Shown: positions 24,804 through 31,819 of the stretch, piece by piece
How positions within the stretch are numbered: the first letter of the stretch is position 1
Layout of the letters: each line of letters starts with the position of its first letter
Assembly: GCA_023436145.1 (NCBI GenBank)
Contig: JAEZKP010000081.1
Location: forward strand, 1-31,819
Direction: 5' to 3'
DNA from: Fibrobacterota bacterium
GTDB taxonomy: Bacteria; Fibrobacterota; Chitinivibrionia; Chitinivibrionales; Chitinispirillaceae
Length of the DNA: 31,819 bases
The notes under the pieces: generated by a model
What the model saw: only the letters and a program-made list of their open reading frames with translations
The model's database searches: none
What the model was told of the DNA's origin: nothing
Program-made: the position numbers and the translations under genes

Positions 24804-25415
24804 ATGGCTTCAACAGGAAAAGTTTTTACAGATGCATTCTGGAAAAATAATCCGATTCTGCTTCAGGTGCTGGGGATCTGTTCGACTCTGGCTGTTACAA
24901 ACCTGCTTGCCAATACACTTTTCATGTGCTTTGGTCTGATTTTTACCACTGGCTTATCCAGTTTTACTATCAGTGCACTCAGAAATCTTATACCCGACAG
25001 AATTCGGATGATCGTACAGGTTCTGATTATTTCGGTTTATGTGATGATGGTGGATATTATCATAAAAGCGGTAAATCCTGACATCCACAATTTTATCGGC
25101 CCATATGTTGGTCTGATTATTACAAACTGTATTGTTATGGGAAGAGCCGAAGCATTTGCAGCTCAGAATAAACCGGTTATCTCATTTGTAGATGGCATTG
25201 CCATGGGAATGGGTTATTCGATGATACTGATTCTCATTGCCCTGGTAAGAGAACCGCTGGGTTTCGGAACAATTCTTGGATATAAACTTCCCGGCCTTGA
25301 ACACTGGTGGCATCAGTGGACGATCATGGTGATGGCTCCCGGGGCATTTTTCATGCTGGCAGTGTTTACCTGGATCGCCAGAGCGAGAATGTCTTCGCTG
25401 AAAGGAACGAAATGA
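24804..25415 (+). CDS. nqrD: NqrD integral membrane subunit
   Basis: The 203-residue product is a six-helix membrane subunit that, with NqrE, forms the pseudo-symmetric core holding an intramembrane iron-sulfur centre. NNPILLQVLGICSTLAVTN, VGLIITNCIVMGRAEAFA and SFVDGIAMGMGY match NqrD more closely than RnfE. Cys26 and Cys109, the expected cluster ligands, are both present. GGAG lies 10 bases before the ATG. The stop overlaps the ATG of nqrE. Confidence 0.92.
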   Translation: MASTGKVFTDAFWKNNPILLQVLGICSTLAVTNLLANTLFMCFGLIFTTGLSSFTISALRNLIPDRIRMIVQVLIISVYVMMVDIIIKAVNPDIHNFIGPYVGLIITNCIVMGRAEAFAAQNKPVISFVDGIAMGMGYSMILILIALVREPLGFGTILGYKLPGLEHWWHQWTIMVMAPGAFFMLAVFTWIARARMSSLKGTK

Positions 25416-26023
25416 TGGATGCGACAACTGCAACTCAGGGCATTAGCGGTCTGATACTGATTTTTATTTCGGCAGCATTTACAGATAACATTCTTCTGAC
25501 CAGGTTTCTGGGAATGTGTTCATGTATCGGAGTGTCAAAGAAAGTAGACACCTCAGTCGGGTTGGGTATTGCCGTGACATTCGTGACAGCCGTAACAGCA
25601 GCTCTCAATTATCTGGTATATAAATTTGTGCTTATACCCCTGGATCTCGGTTTTTTAAGACTTCTTACATTTATCATTATCATAGCTGCATTTACCCAGC
25701 TGGTAGAAATGATTATAGACCGCTATTCTCCATCTCTTTATAATGCACTGGGAATTTTTCTTCCCTTAATCACTGTAAACTGTGCAATTCTGGGTATAAG
25801 TCTTTTTATGGTCAATAAACCGTATAACTTTCTTCAGGCATTTCTTTATGGAGCAGGAGGAGGGTTCGGATGGTTTCTTGCTATTGCCATTATCGGCGGT
25901 ATAAGGGAAAAAATCAATGAAAGTGCACTGCCCAAGGGTCTGGAAGGGCCGGGAATTACCCTGATTATTATAGGTATAATGTCTCTGGCATTTATCGGCT
26001 TCTCCGGAATGATTAAAGTCTGA
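25412..26023 (+). CDS. nqrE: NqrE integral membrane subunit
   Basis: This partner of NqrD completes the intramembrane iron-sulfur site. The 203-residue product contains the NqrE blocks FLGMCSCIGVSKKVDTSVGL, LYNALGIFLPLITVNCAI and GIREKINESALPKGLEGPG. Candidate cluster cysteines are Cys36 (with Cys38 beside it) and Cys124. I take the first of two consecutive ATGs, at 25412, which overlaps the nqrD stop and has AAAGGA 5 bases before it. A longer in-frame start at 25307 would bury the gene in nqrD and is unlikely. Confidence 0.92.
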   Translation: MMDATTATQGISGLILIFISAAFTDNILLTRFLGMCSCIGVSKKVDTSVGLGIAVTFVTAVTAALNYLVYKFVLIPLDLGFLRLLTFIIIIAAFTQLVEMIIDRYSPSLYNALGIFLPLITVNCAILGISLFMVNKPYNFLQAFLYGAGGGFGWFLAIAIIGGIREKINESALPKGLEGPGITLIIIGIMSLAFIGFSGMIKV

Positions 26024-26036
26024 AAATGGGAAAACT

Positions 26037-27149
26037 ATGGAAAATATCTTAACCAATGTTTTACTTTCAACCGGTTTTCTGGTGGTTGCAGGAGTTTTTC
26101 TTTCGGGACTGCTGGTGATTGCAGAGAAGAAAATTCTTAATTTCGGTCCCTGTACAATTGATATTAATAATGGTGAAAAAAAACTGCAGGTAAATGGCGG
26201 TGGTTCGCTTCTTTCCGCTCTGGCTCGCGAATCGATTTTTATTCCTTCTGCCTGCGGCGGGCGTGGAAGCTGTGCATATTGTAAGGTTATTGTCAGGGAT
26301 GGTGGTGGGAATGTCAGCCCTGTGGAGGAACCCTATTTTTCTGCCGAAGAACGGAAAAACGGAACCCGGTTAAGCTGTCAGGTGAAGGTGCGTAACGATA
26401 TACGAATAGAAATACCCAAAGAATATTTTTCTGTAAAGAAATACCGGGGCAGGTGCATTTCAAAAAGGCAATTAACGCACGATATCTATGAGCTGCGGAT
26501 CGGGCTTCTCGAGCCAAAAGAGATTGAATTTACTGCTGGTCAATACGTCCAGCTGGAATCAAAAGAATATAAGGGAAGGGAATCGGTTATCCGGGCCTAT
26601 TCGATCTCATCTTTACCTTCAGATAAAAAACAAGTTGAACTGATAATCCGCAGGGTCCCAAACGGTATTTGTACCACCTGGGTGTTTGATTATTTGAAAG
26701 AGGGGCAGGAGATCGCATTGAGCGGGCCTTATGGTGAATTCAGGCTTCAACCGACAGAGGCACCGGTACTTTTTATTGCTGGTGGGTCCGGAATGGCACC
26801 TATCTGGAGTATGCTCCGGGACATGCGGGAAAAGGGTATCAACCGTCAGGCACATTATTTCTTTGGTGCATTAACCCAAAATGATCTGTTTTTCCTGGAT
26901 GAGATGAAGCAGCTGGAAAAAGAGTTGCCAAATTTCCGGTTTGTTCCGGCGTTATCAAAAGAGCCTGATGAGAGTGACTGGACAGGAGAGCGGGGGATCA
27001 TTACCGAAGTGGTCAAAAAGCATATCCCTGACACATCAGACCACGAGGCATATCTTTGCGGCTCTCCGGGAATGATCGATGCATGTATCAAGGCACTTAC
27101 CGGAAACGGAATGAAGGCAGAAAAGATCTATTACGATAAATTTGCCTGA
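26037..27149 (+). CDS. nqrF: NqrF, NADH-oxidising flavo-iron-sulfur subunit
   Basis: NqrF accepts electrons from NADH through FAD and passes them to a [2Fe-2S] cluster. The 370-residue product has an N-terminal membrane helix (about 6-28). A plant-type ferredoxin domain follows, with ligands Cys73, Cys79, Cys82 and Cys114. The FAD-binding motif RAYS (186-189), the nucleotide-binding GGSGMAPI (249-256) and the C-terminal CGSPGMIDA and YYDKF complete the reductase module. It is somewhat shorter than typical NqrF (about 405), with the loss mainly in the reductase domain. RNF complexes lack this subunit, so its presence marks the operon as NQR type. It begins 13 bases after nqrE. Confidence 0.94.
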   Translation: MENILTNVLLSTGFLVVAGVFLSGLLVIAEKKILNFGPCTIDINNGEKKLQVNGGGSLLSALARESIFIPSACGGRGSCAYCKVIVRDGGGNVSPVEEPYFSAEERKNGTRLSCQVKVRNDIRIEIPKEYFSVKKYRGRCISKRQLTHDIYELRIGLLEPKEIEFTAGQYVQLESKEYKGRESVIRAYSISSLPSDKKQVELIIRRVPNGICTTWVFDYLKEGQEIALSGPYGEFRLQPTEAPVLFIAGGSGMAPIWSMLRDMREKGINRQAHYFFGALTQNDLFFLDEMKQLEKELPNFRFVPALSKEPDESDWTGERGIITEVVKKHIPDTSDHEAYLCGSPGMIDACIKALTGNGMKAEKIYYDKFA

Positions 27150-27165
27150 AAAAAAGGATCTCTTT

Positions 27166-27627
27166 ATGAAAAAGCTACCCCGACATAAAAATCTGAAAGA
27201 TCTGCTTGGACCATCCAGATTCAGCGCTGATGGATATCTGGGTGACGATCAGCGTTCACCGGAAACGATCATTGAAGAAGATCTGTTTTTTATTGAGCAG
27301 GCTGGTTTCACCAAAGATCAAATGATTAAACCCCTGAAAGAGGCTCTTCAAAAGGCGGTAGAAGCCCTTGGTAACCCGGTGGAAATCCTGCCCGGAGTAT
27401 CTGCAGTGCATTATGAGTCAAGGGGTAAGATCCCTTCTCCGTTCCGTGGTGATGGTTTGTTCCAAAAAGGTGAAGTGGTGGTAACCGATTCTAAAAGCGG
27501 TAAAGAGATTATTATAACTCCTATGGGTATCAATCTTATCGAAAAGCATGATTTTTATCAGGGAAGAGGCTCGCGTTACCGGATAGAGCCGGAGGATTTG
27601 ATGGTGATTTTTAATCTGCAGAAATAA
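27166..27627 (+). CDS. Unknown protein, last gene of the nqr operon
   Basis: I do not recognise this 153-residue soluble protein. It has no signal peptide or membrane helix. The N-terminal half is charged and helical (TIIEEDLFFIEQAGFTKDQM, then PLKEALQKAVEAL). The C-terminal half is probably a small beta domain (GEVVVTDSKSGKEIIITPMG, then GSRYRIEPEDLMVIF). ATG 27166, with AAAAAGGAT just upstream, is the likely start. An in-frame TTG at 27142 inside nqrF is less likely. It lies 16 bases after nqrF and is probably cotranscribed. It lacks the cysteines expected of the NQR assembly factor NqrM. A role in the complex is inferred from position only. Confidence 0.7.
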   Translation: MKKLPRHKNLKDLLGPSRFSADGYLGDDQRSPETIIEEDLFFIEQAGFTKDQMIKPLKEALQKAVEALGNPVEILPGVSAVHYESRGKIPSPFRGDGLFQKGEVVVTDSKSGKEIIITPMGINLIEKHDFYQGRGSRYRIEPEDLMVIFNLQK

Positions 27628-27980
27628 ATCTGAAACCCATACGAAAAAGAAAATTCCAAAATTTAAATCCTGAAATTCGAATAGGAACCAGTGGCATAGA
27701 ACCACATAACCTCAAGATTACAAACCATTTATCTTAGATCTGCGGAGTCACCAGGAGACTCAGAAATACACGGAAAAAATACATTTAATTCATTAAAAAT
27801 CTGATATCTGGATTTTCTTTCATGTTACTTTACAGTCATATTTGCATATACCTTGTTTAATATTATTTCTATTACCTGATTCTCCGAAAAACTCATTTGA
27901 ATTATTCTACCATGTTACTATACAAATAGATTTGCGTATTGCCTATCTTACGTCCGAATATATTTTTAATAAAGAGAATT
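27628..27980. other. AT-rich intergenic region with decayed repeats
   Basis: No gene is visible. The stretch 27648-27690 (AATTCCAAAATTTAAATCCT, then AATTCGAATAGGA) resembles the arms of the palindromic element at 19117-19436 and may be a decayed fragment of the same family. Two similar segments begin CATGTTACT at 27821 and 27911 and continue with TTTGCATATACC and TTTGCGTATTGCC, so a 90-base unit may have been duplicated. Confidence 0.4.
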
Positions 27981-28050
27981 AACATTTCAGTATTTGCCAG
28001 TTAAGGAGCTTCTCACTGTGTCCATTAGAGCTTTTCGCACTCTTTTTTAG
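27981..28050. repeat. Direct repeat, left copy, flanking a two-gene cassette
   Basis: The copy begins AACATTTCAGTATTTGCCAG and continues TTAAGGAGCTT. It then carries 22 extra bases ending in GAGCTT before resuming TTCGCAC and a T-rich run. It matches the right copy (29736-29783) at all but one of the first 31 bases. Weaker similarity continues beyond it (ACAGATTTGAGGC here, ACAGATATGGGGC there). Confidence 0.75.
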
Positions 28051-28336
28051 ACAAGAAACGATAAGCACCTTCCATTTAAACGTATACACAGATTTGAGGC
28101 GTGGAATGGAGAGGTATTCTTAGTTGGTGCAGCGGGGGGAATAGCAGTGGAAAAGTGAGAAATTAAATAAAAGAGGGTCTGGGCAATGCTTAGGGTAGGG
28201 CCAAATGGAAGGATGGAAACAAGCATTAAGAAACTTCAGTGATTCCCATTAGTTTTTCAATATCATTTGTAATAAATAATATAATAGAAGAACATTATTC
28301 CACTTTGTATGTTTAATAAACTATTTTAAAAACCTC
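28051..28336. other. Leader region of the two-gene cassette
   Basis: No reading frame is supported. The 70 bases before the ATG are very AT-rich and lack a clear ribosome site. The first gene may therefore have a leaderless transcript or weak initiation. Confidence 0.4.
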
Positions 28337-29245
28337 ATGTTCACATTTCTGCGATCAAGAAAATTTTGGGCTAGTGTATTTTCTGCCATTTTAACGGTAG
28401 CATTATGGTATCTTCAAATGCTAACGCCATCACCTATATGGCCTTTCTCAGATGAGGGAGCCTCAAACACTATATATAACGAATTGATTTTCCCTTACAA
28501 AGTTAGGATTGGCATTTTTATTGCTGTACTATTGTTATTGACAAACATTTTTTTAAACTGGGTTCCTCCAAACAGGAAAAAGAAAAGATTAATCAAAAGT
28601 GTATTGAAGGAAATATTGTTCCAATTATTTGGAGGTGATACTTATCACAATAGGATTACACTTTTTCAGCAAAAAAACGGTTTTGAGACTTTGTTCATTT
28701 ATCTTTGGAAATGCCTGATAATAAATTTTAGACATCATATGAAGAAACAGTGTATTGGTTACTATATTAAAAATATTCCAAGTCCTTTTAGAAAGTATCT
28801 TCATATCTACACTCGAGAAGGTCAACCATATTCAAAAGGAACAAGTACCATTTTCACTGCTGCTTGTACAGATAAGGAAGTAGATGGCATTGCTTCATTG
28901 ATTTGGTTGAGGCAATCTCCACTCCATGTAAAACTGCCTGATATCTCTAACATTGATTTAAGAAACGCCAAACAAATTGGAGACCTCAGCAAAAATAATC
29001 AGACCATTGTTAAAAGATATATGCGATTGGGAAAAATAGCTGATTTTAATAAACTAAAGACTTTCCATAGGCTTTCTACAAACTTATGGGGAACGCCTGT
29101 GTTGGATGAAAATCAAGAAATGTGTGGTGTATTGGTGTTTGATGATAATAGCCCCAATCAGACGTTCAATACTAATAATGATTTGAATGATCGATTGATT
29201 GGTTACACCAGAATACTGGAAAAAATCTCAGCATTTAAGTTATAA
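28337..29245 (+). CDS. Two-helix membrane protein with a GAF-like sensor domain
   Basis: The 302-residue product has two membrane helices near the N-terminus (about 10-29 and 56-75) separated by a short loop. A basic stretch (PPNRKKKRLIK) then suggests the remainder is cytoplasmic. Residues about 100-295 resemble a GAF-type ligand-binding domain: ITLFQQKNGFETLF, YLHIYTREGQPYSKGTST, SLIWLRQSPLHVKLPDIS and NLWGTPVLDENQEMCGVLVF follow the usual GAF strand order. No enzymatic domain is attached. AT content and codon use are clearly higher in A/T than in the nqr genes, a sign of transfer. It lies 28 bases before its partner gene. The GAF call is by pattern, not by search. Confidence 0.65.
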   Translation: MFTFLRSRKFWASVFSAILTVALWYLQMLTPSPIWPFSDEGASNTIYNELIFPYKVRIGIFIAVLLLLTNIFLNWVPPNRKKKRLIKSVLKEILFQLFGGDTYHNRITLFQQKNGFETLFIYLWKCLIINFRHHMKKQCIGYYIKNIPSPFRKYLHIYTREGQPYSKGTSTIFTAACTDKEVDGIASLIWLRQSPLHVKLPDISNIDLRNAKQIGDLSKNNQTIVKRYMRLGKIADFNKLKTFHRLSTNLWGTPVLDENQEMCGVLVFDDNSPNQTFNTNNDLNDRLIGYTRILEKISAFKL

Positions 29246-29273
29246 TGCCTATTAAAAATAAGGAGAGAGGAAA

Positions 29274-29681
29274 ATGCGCTTTAATGTTAAACTAAAGAAC
29301 AAAGAGCCATGTTCTGATCCAAATGCCATAACTATAAAGTTTATTGTACCAGCAGGAGATATTCCTTTTTTTGTTGACTTCAATTATGATGAGCAGCTTA
29401 ATAAACTTACTATTTCGATTGAATACAACAGCTCAGAACCAAAAGAAGTAGAGAAGCAAAACGACATAATCGTTGTTTATGGTAAAAACAGCGGCAGGAT
29501 ATACAGCTTCAAGTTACTTAACTTTACGAAAAATGCCTCGGAATTATCTAATATATCTTTGCAATCAATCAATGTTATTAATGCCAAGGATAACCCACGT
29601 AAGTTCCATAATTTCCAGTTAGGTCAAGAGGTTATTAAATACACACTTTTGAGAAGCAAAGATTTTCTAACGCCTGTTTGA
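29274..29681 (+). CDS. Small beta-rich protein of unknown function, partner gene
   Basis: I do not recognise this 135-residue protein. It has no signal peptide or membrane helix. The sequence alternates short strands (AITIKFIVPAGDIPFFVDFN, KLTISIEY, NDIIVVYGK, GRIYSFKLLN), suggesting a compact beta fold. GGAGAGAGG lies just before the ATG, a much stronger ribosome site than its neighbour has. Its AT-rich composition matches the upstream membrane gene, with which it probably forms an operon. Confidence 0.65.
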   Translation: MRFNVKLKNKEPCSDPNAITIKFIVPAGDIPFFVDFNYDEQLNKLTISIEYNSSEPKEVEKQNDIIVVYGKNSGRIYSFKLLNFTKNASELSNISLQSINVINAKDNPRKFHNFQLGQEVIKYTLLRSKDFLTPV

Positions 29682-29735
29682 ATTTCCGGCTAATCTATTG
29701 TTGGAGAATGGTGGGGACTGCCTATGCCACTGGTC

Positions 29736-29783
29736 AACATTTCAGTGTTTGCCAGTTAAGGAGCTTTTCGCACCCCTTTTTAG
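29736..29783. repeat. Direct repeat, right copy, flanking the two-gene cassette
   Basis: AACATTTCAGTGTTTGCCAG is followed by TTAAGGAGCTTTTCGCACCC and a T-run. It lies 54 bases after the stop of the second cassette gene and 1755 bases from the left copy in the same orientation. Confidence 0.75.
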
Positions 29784-30074
29784 CCCCTTAATTTTATTGC
29801 ATAAACAGATATGGGGCAAATGGAACTCTTTGAATTCTGCATTGATACTACAATAAAAAATATTTTAATACAGTTTTGTGCTAAATTAGCTATACCAGAG
29901 GCACTTATATTTGTATATTTTAAATATTTCGGACGTTTGCTTACCTATTAAACGAATGGAAATCGCCCTATTTATGATATTAGTTTTATCCGGGGCCAAT
30001 GAAAACAGGCCTTTTCTTCAGAAATACTGCCCTGTCCTCACAGCCCTTAAACGTTTAAATGACTCAGGAATAAC
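29784..30074. other. Region upstream of cas6
   Basis: This stretch holds no CRISPR repeats. A plus-strand frame from 29957 (MEIALFMILVLSGANENRPF) runs 52 codons and overlaps the start of cas6. It has no ribosome site and no recognisable relative, so I do not call it. The region may hold the cas6 promoter. Confidence 0.35.
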
Positions 30075-31016
30075 ATGTCTGCTTACCTCTCTGAAAGCTT
30101 TGATTGTACGATAAAGTACAAACAGTTCGATATTTTGCTGCAACTCTCCAAAGAAAACAGTATATCCAAATTCCCTGCTGCAACAATACGGGGCGGGTTT
30201 GGTATTACGCTGCGGAAGCTGGTCTGTCCTACAATCGAGATTGCCTGTTTAAACTGCATACTTCGTCAGAATTGTATTTACTGCTATCTTTTTGAAACAG
30301 TACCACCTTCAGATGCTGTCCGTTTGCGGCAGTATAAAGCTATACCTCACCCCTTTACCCTCTGGTGTATGCAGAAGGTAGATACTGTGAATATCAGTCT
30401 GGTACTGGTCGGAAAAGCGATTAAATCGCTTCCTTATTTCATCTACACACTTAATAAGCTTGGTACACAAGGGTTGGGTAGAAGTCATATCGGATACCGT
30501 CTTTTGCATGTAAAGGCAGAAAATAAGATACTGTATGAGGATGGAAAAAATGATGTCTTCATGGAATTTGAACCGGACCTTCAACACATCAGAGAAGGTG
30601 AAGCCGCTAAGGGATGTTGCACGGTGAATTTTTACACACCCTTACTTTTACGGAAAGAGGGCAAAATGGTGGACAAGTACGACAATTATGCTTTCTTTGC
30701 CACACTTCTTCGCCGGATAACCACTCTTTATGCTATCCATTGTGATGGAGAAAACTTTAGTGATTGCAAAGCGCTTCTTCAGAAATGGGAAAACTCAATT
30801 ACATACGAAGTGTCCATGGAAAAGGTTAAAAATAAACGTTACAGTACACGTCAGAAAAGAGAGATTGACTATGATGGATTCACCGGAGAGGTAAAATTGA
30901 TTGGTGATATTGGAACTTTCCTGCCCTTTCTAAAGGCTGGAGAGATTTTGTCGGTAGGAAAAAATACTGCATTCGGATTCGGAAAATATGCACTGAATGA
31001 TCTGAAGTGGCAGTAA
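30075..31016 (+). CDS. cas6: CRISPR pre-crRNA processing endoribonuclease Cas6
   Basis: Cas6 cuts the long CRISPR transcript within each repeat to release guide RNAs. The 313-residue product shows the RAMP-type two-ferredoxin-fold pattern. Early on are FPAATIRGGFGITLRKLVCP and the cysteine pattern CLNCILRQNCIYC followed by YLFET (about residues 55-75), typical of the Cas6 proteins that go with many type III systems. The C-terminal glycine-rich segment is GDIGTFLPFLKAGEILSVGK followed by NTAFGFGKY. AGGAA before the ATG is a modest ribosome site. The next gene starts 27 bases downstream and is CRISPR-associated. No repeat array is in the window. Confidence 0.9.
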   Translation: MSAYLSESFDCTIKYKQFDILLQLSKENSISKFPAATIRGGFGITLRKLVCPTIEIACLNCILRQNCIYCYLFETVPPSDAVRLRQYKAIPHPFTLWCMQKVDTVNISLVLVGKAIKSLPYFIYTLNKLGTQGLGRSHIGYRLLHVKAENKILYEDGKNDVFMEFEPDLQHIREGEAAKGCCTVNFYTPLLLRKEGKMVDKYDNYAFFATLLRRITTLYAIHCDGENFSDCKALLQKWENSITYEVSMEKVKNKRYSTRQKREIDYDGFTGEVKLIGDIGTFLPFLKAGEILSVGKNTAFGFGKYALNDLKWQ

Positions 31017-31043
31017 ACGGAATTTCACAGGGGTTAATATGAT

Positions 31044-31819
31044 ATGAGCAAGGTATTTATCAGTTTTCTTGGAAAAAGTAATTATTCTCTGGAGATGTAT
31101 GAAAATGGGACTCTTACAGAAACCCGGTATGTGCAATCAGCGATTGTTGAAAAGCATGGAGGTGCTTTTTTCGATAAAATCCGGATTCTGGTTACCAAAG
31201 ATTCTTATGATAAGAATTGGGTACTGCTGAAAGAGGAACTTGAGAAGCGGTTGACTCCGGATGTCGATTTTCAGATGGTGAATATTTCTGATGATCTGAT
31301 AAATGATCAATGGAAATGGTTTGAAACTATACTGTCACTGGTAGATTTTAACGATGAGGTATGGTTTGACATGACCCATGGATACCGGGCTTTCTCAATA
31401 GTTCTGTCAGCGGCGTTGAGTTTTATCCAGAAGACAAAAAATATACAGTTGATGGCGGTATATTATGGTGCGTATGAAGCACCCGGTAAACCTATTATAG
31501 ATATGAAAGATTTTTATCAGATAAATCAATGGGCTGATGGTGTTTCTGATCTTATAGAGAGTGCAGATACTTCAAGACTGGCAAAGCTATCGGAAAATGC
31601 CAGTATCGACACGTTTTCTGCACTCAGAGATGAGTCTCTCATAAGAGCGCTTAATGATCTTTCTCATATAATAAAAAATGTTGATGTAAATCATATAGCA
31701 GAAAAAGCGGACAAGGCTCTGGCTTTGATTGCAGAAAAGCGGAAGACCTGCAGTGGAGCCGATTCTCAGCTTCTTTACCTGGTCACAGAGAAATTTTCCA
31801 GTCTGGCACAATCCTGTCC
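31044..31819 (+). CDS. CRISPR-associated CARF protein, TM1812/Csx2-like, truncated by the window edge
   Basis: The first 258 residues are visible and the frame is still open at the window edge. The N-terminal Rossmann-like half (MSKVFISFLGKSNYSLEMYE) and the motif DMTHG at residues 109-113, within VWFDMTHGYRAFSIVLSAAL, identify the DxTHG group of CARF proteins (TM1812/Csx2, related to Csx1). These bind cyclic oligoadenylate made by type III CRISPR complexes and usually activate a C-terminal HEPN ribonuclease. The visible C-terminal part is helical, as expected for the HEPN half, but its R-x4-6-H motif is not yet reached. GGGG lies 10-13 bases before the ATG. It probably forms an operon with cas6. 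Confidence 0.85.
   Translation, partial: MSKVFISFLGKSNYSLEMYENGTLTETRYVQSAIVEKHGGAFFDKIRILVTKDSYDKNWVLLKEELEKRLTPDVDFQMVNISDDLINDQWKWFETILSLVDFNDEVWFDMTHGYRAFSIVLSAALSFIQKTKNIQLMAVYYGAYEAPGKPIIDMKDFYQINQWADGVSDLIESADTSRLAKLSENASIDTFSALRDESLIRALNDLSHIIKNVDVNHIAEKADKALALIAEKRKTCSGADSQLLYLVTEKFSSLAQSC

Noticed and set aside
23057..26023. Naming the membrane subunits rnfD, rnfG, rnfE and rnfA
   Set aside because: NqrD- and NqrE-type signature blocks and the presence of NqrF outweigh the RNF-like lengths of the first two subunits; rnfB and rnfC are absent.
27821..27942. Possible start of a CRISPR array (two similar segments 90 bases apart)
   Set aside because: Only two units, with imperfect similarity and spacing too long for a spacer-repeat unit.
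27981..29783. Bracketing direct repeats as CRISPR repeats
   Set aside because: Only two copies, 1755 bp apart with genes between them, and one carries a 22-base insertion.
29957..30114. 52-codon plus-strand frame overlapping the start of cas6
   Set aside because: No ribosome site, overlaps a confident gene by 40 bases, and no recognisable relative.

Overview
The window looks like a chromosomal segment from an anaerobic, polysaccharide-degrading member of the Fibrobacterota/Chitinivibrionia part of the FCB superphylum. This is an inference. It rests on large secreted plant-polysaccharide enzymes ending in type IX secretion (T9SS)-like C-terminal domains, on pectate lyase, GH74 and SASA-type esterase genes with no SusC/SusD pair, and on an NQR-type respiratory operon. 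No rRNA, tRNA or complete insertion sequence is visible.

Bases 1-18644 form a carbohydrate-degradation region. On the + strand are a SASA-family (GQSN-type) esterase (501-1643) and a giant 2894-residue surface protein (2189-10873). The giant protein has two tandem beta-helix plus autotransporter-repeat modules, a LamG-like domain and a T9SS type A sorting domain. On the - strand are a small secreted protein of unknown function, a PL1 pectate lyase, a secreted alpha/beta hydrolase and a GH74 xyloglucanase. Together they suggest attack on pectin, acetylated hemicellulose and xyloglucan outside the cell. A GTGTACA-type motif recurs upstream of three of these genes. An internally deleted IS3-family element and broken small genes lie at 15185-15847.

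Bases 18645-22863 hold a 320-bp palindromic MITE-like element (19117-19436). A directly abutting gene pair follows: a lipoprotein and a predicted envelope protein, neither of which I recognise. A terminator-like hairpin sits inside the start of the second gene.

Bases 23057-27627 are a compact operon for a sodium-translocating NADH:quinone oxidoreductase-like complex (nqrB, C, D, E, F). It has no nqrA in the window, a short NqrB N-terminus, and an unrecognised 153-residue protein as its last gene.

Bases 27628-31819 are an AT-rich accessory region. A two-gene cassette (a protein with two membrane helices and a GAF-like domain, plus a 135-residue beta-rich protein) is bracketed by imperfect direct repeats 1755 bp apart. 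It is followed by cas6 and the 5' part of a TM1812/Csx2-like CARF gene with a DxTHG motif, which marks the edge of a type III-like CRISPR-Cas locus continuing beyond the window. The bracketed cassette beside the CRISPR genes is the best candidate for an undescribed system, possibly defensive; that role is inferred from its position and architecture only.
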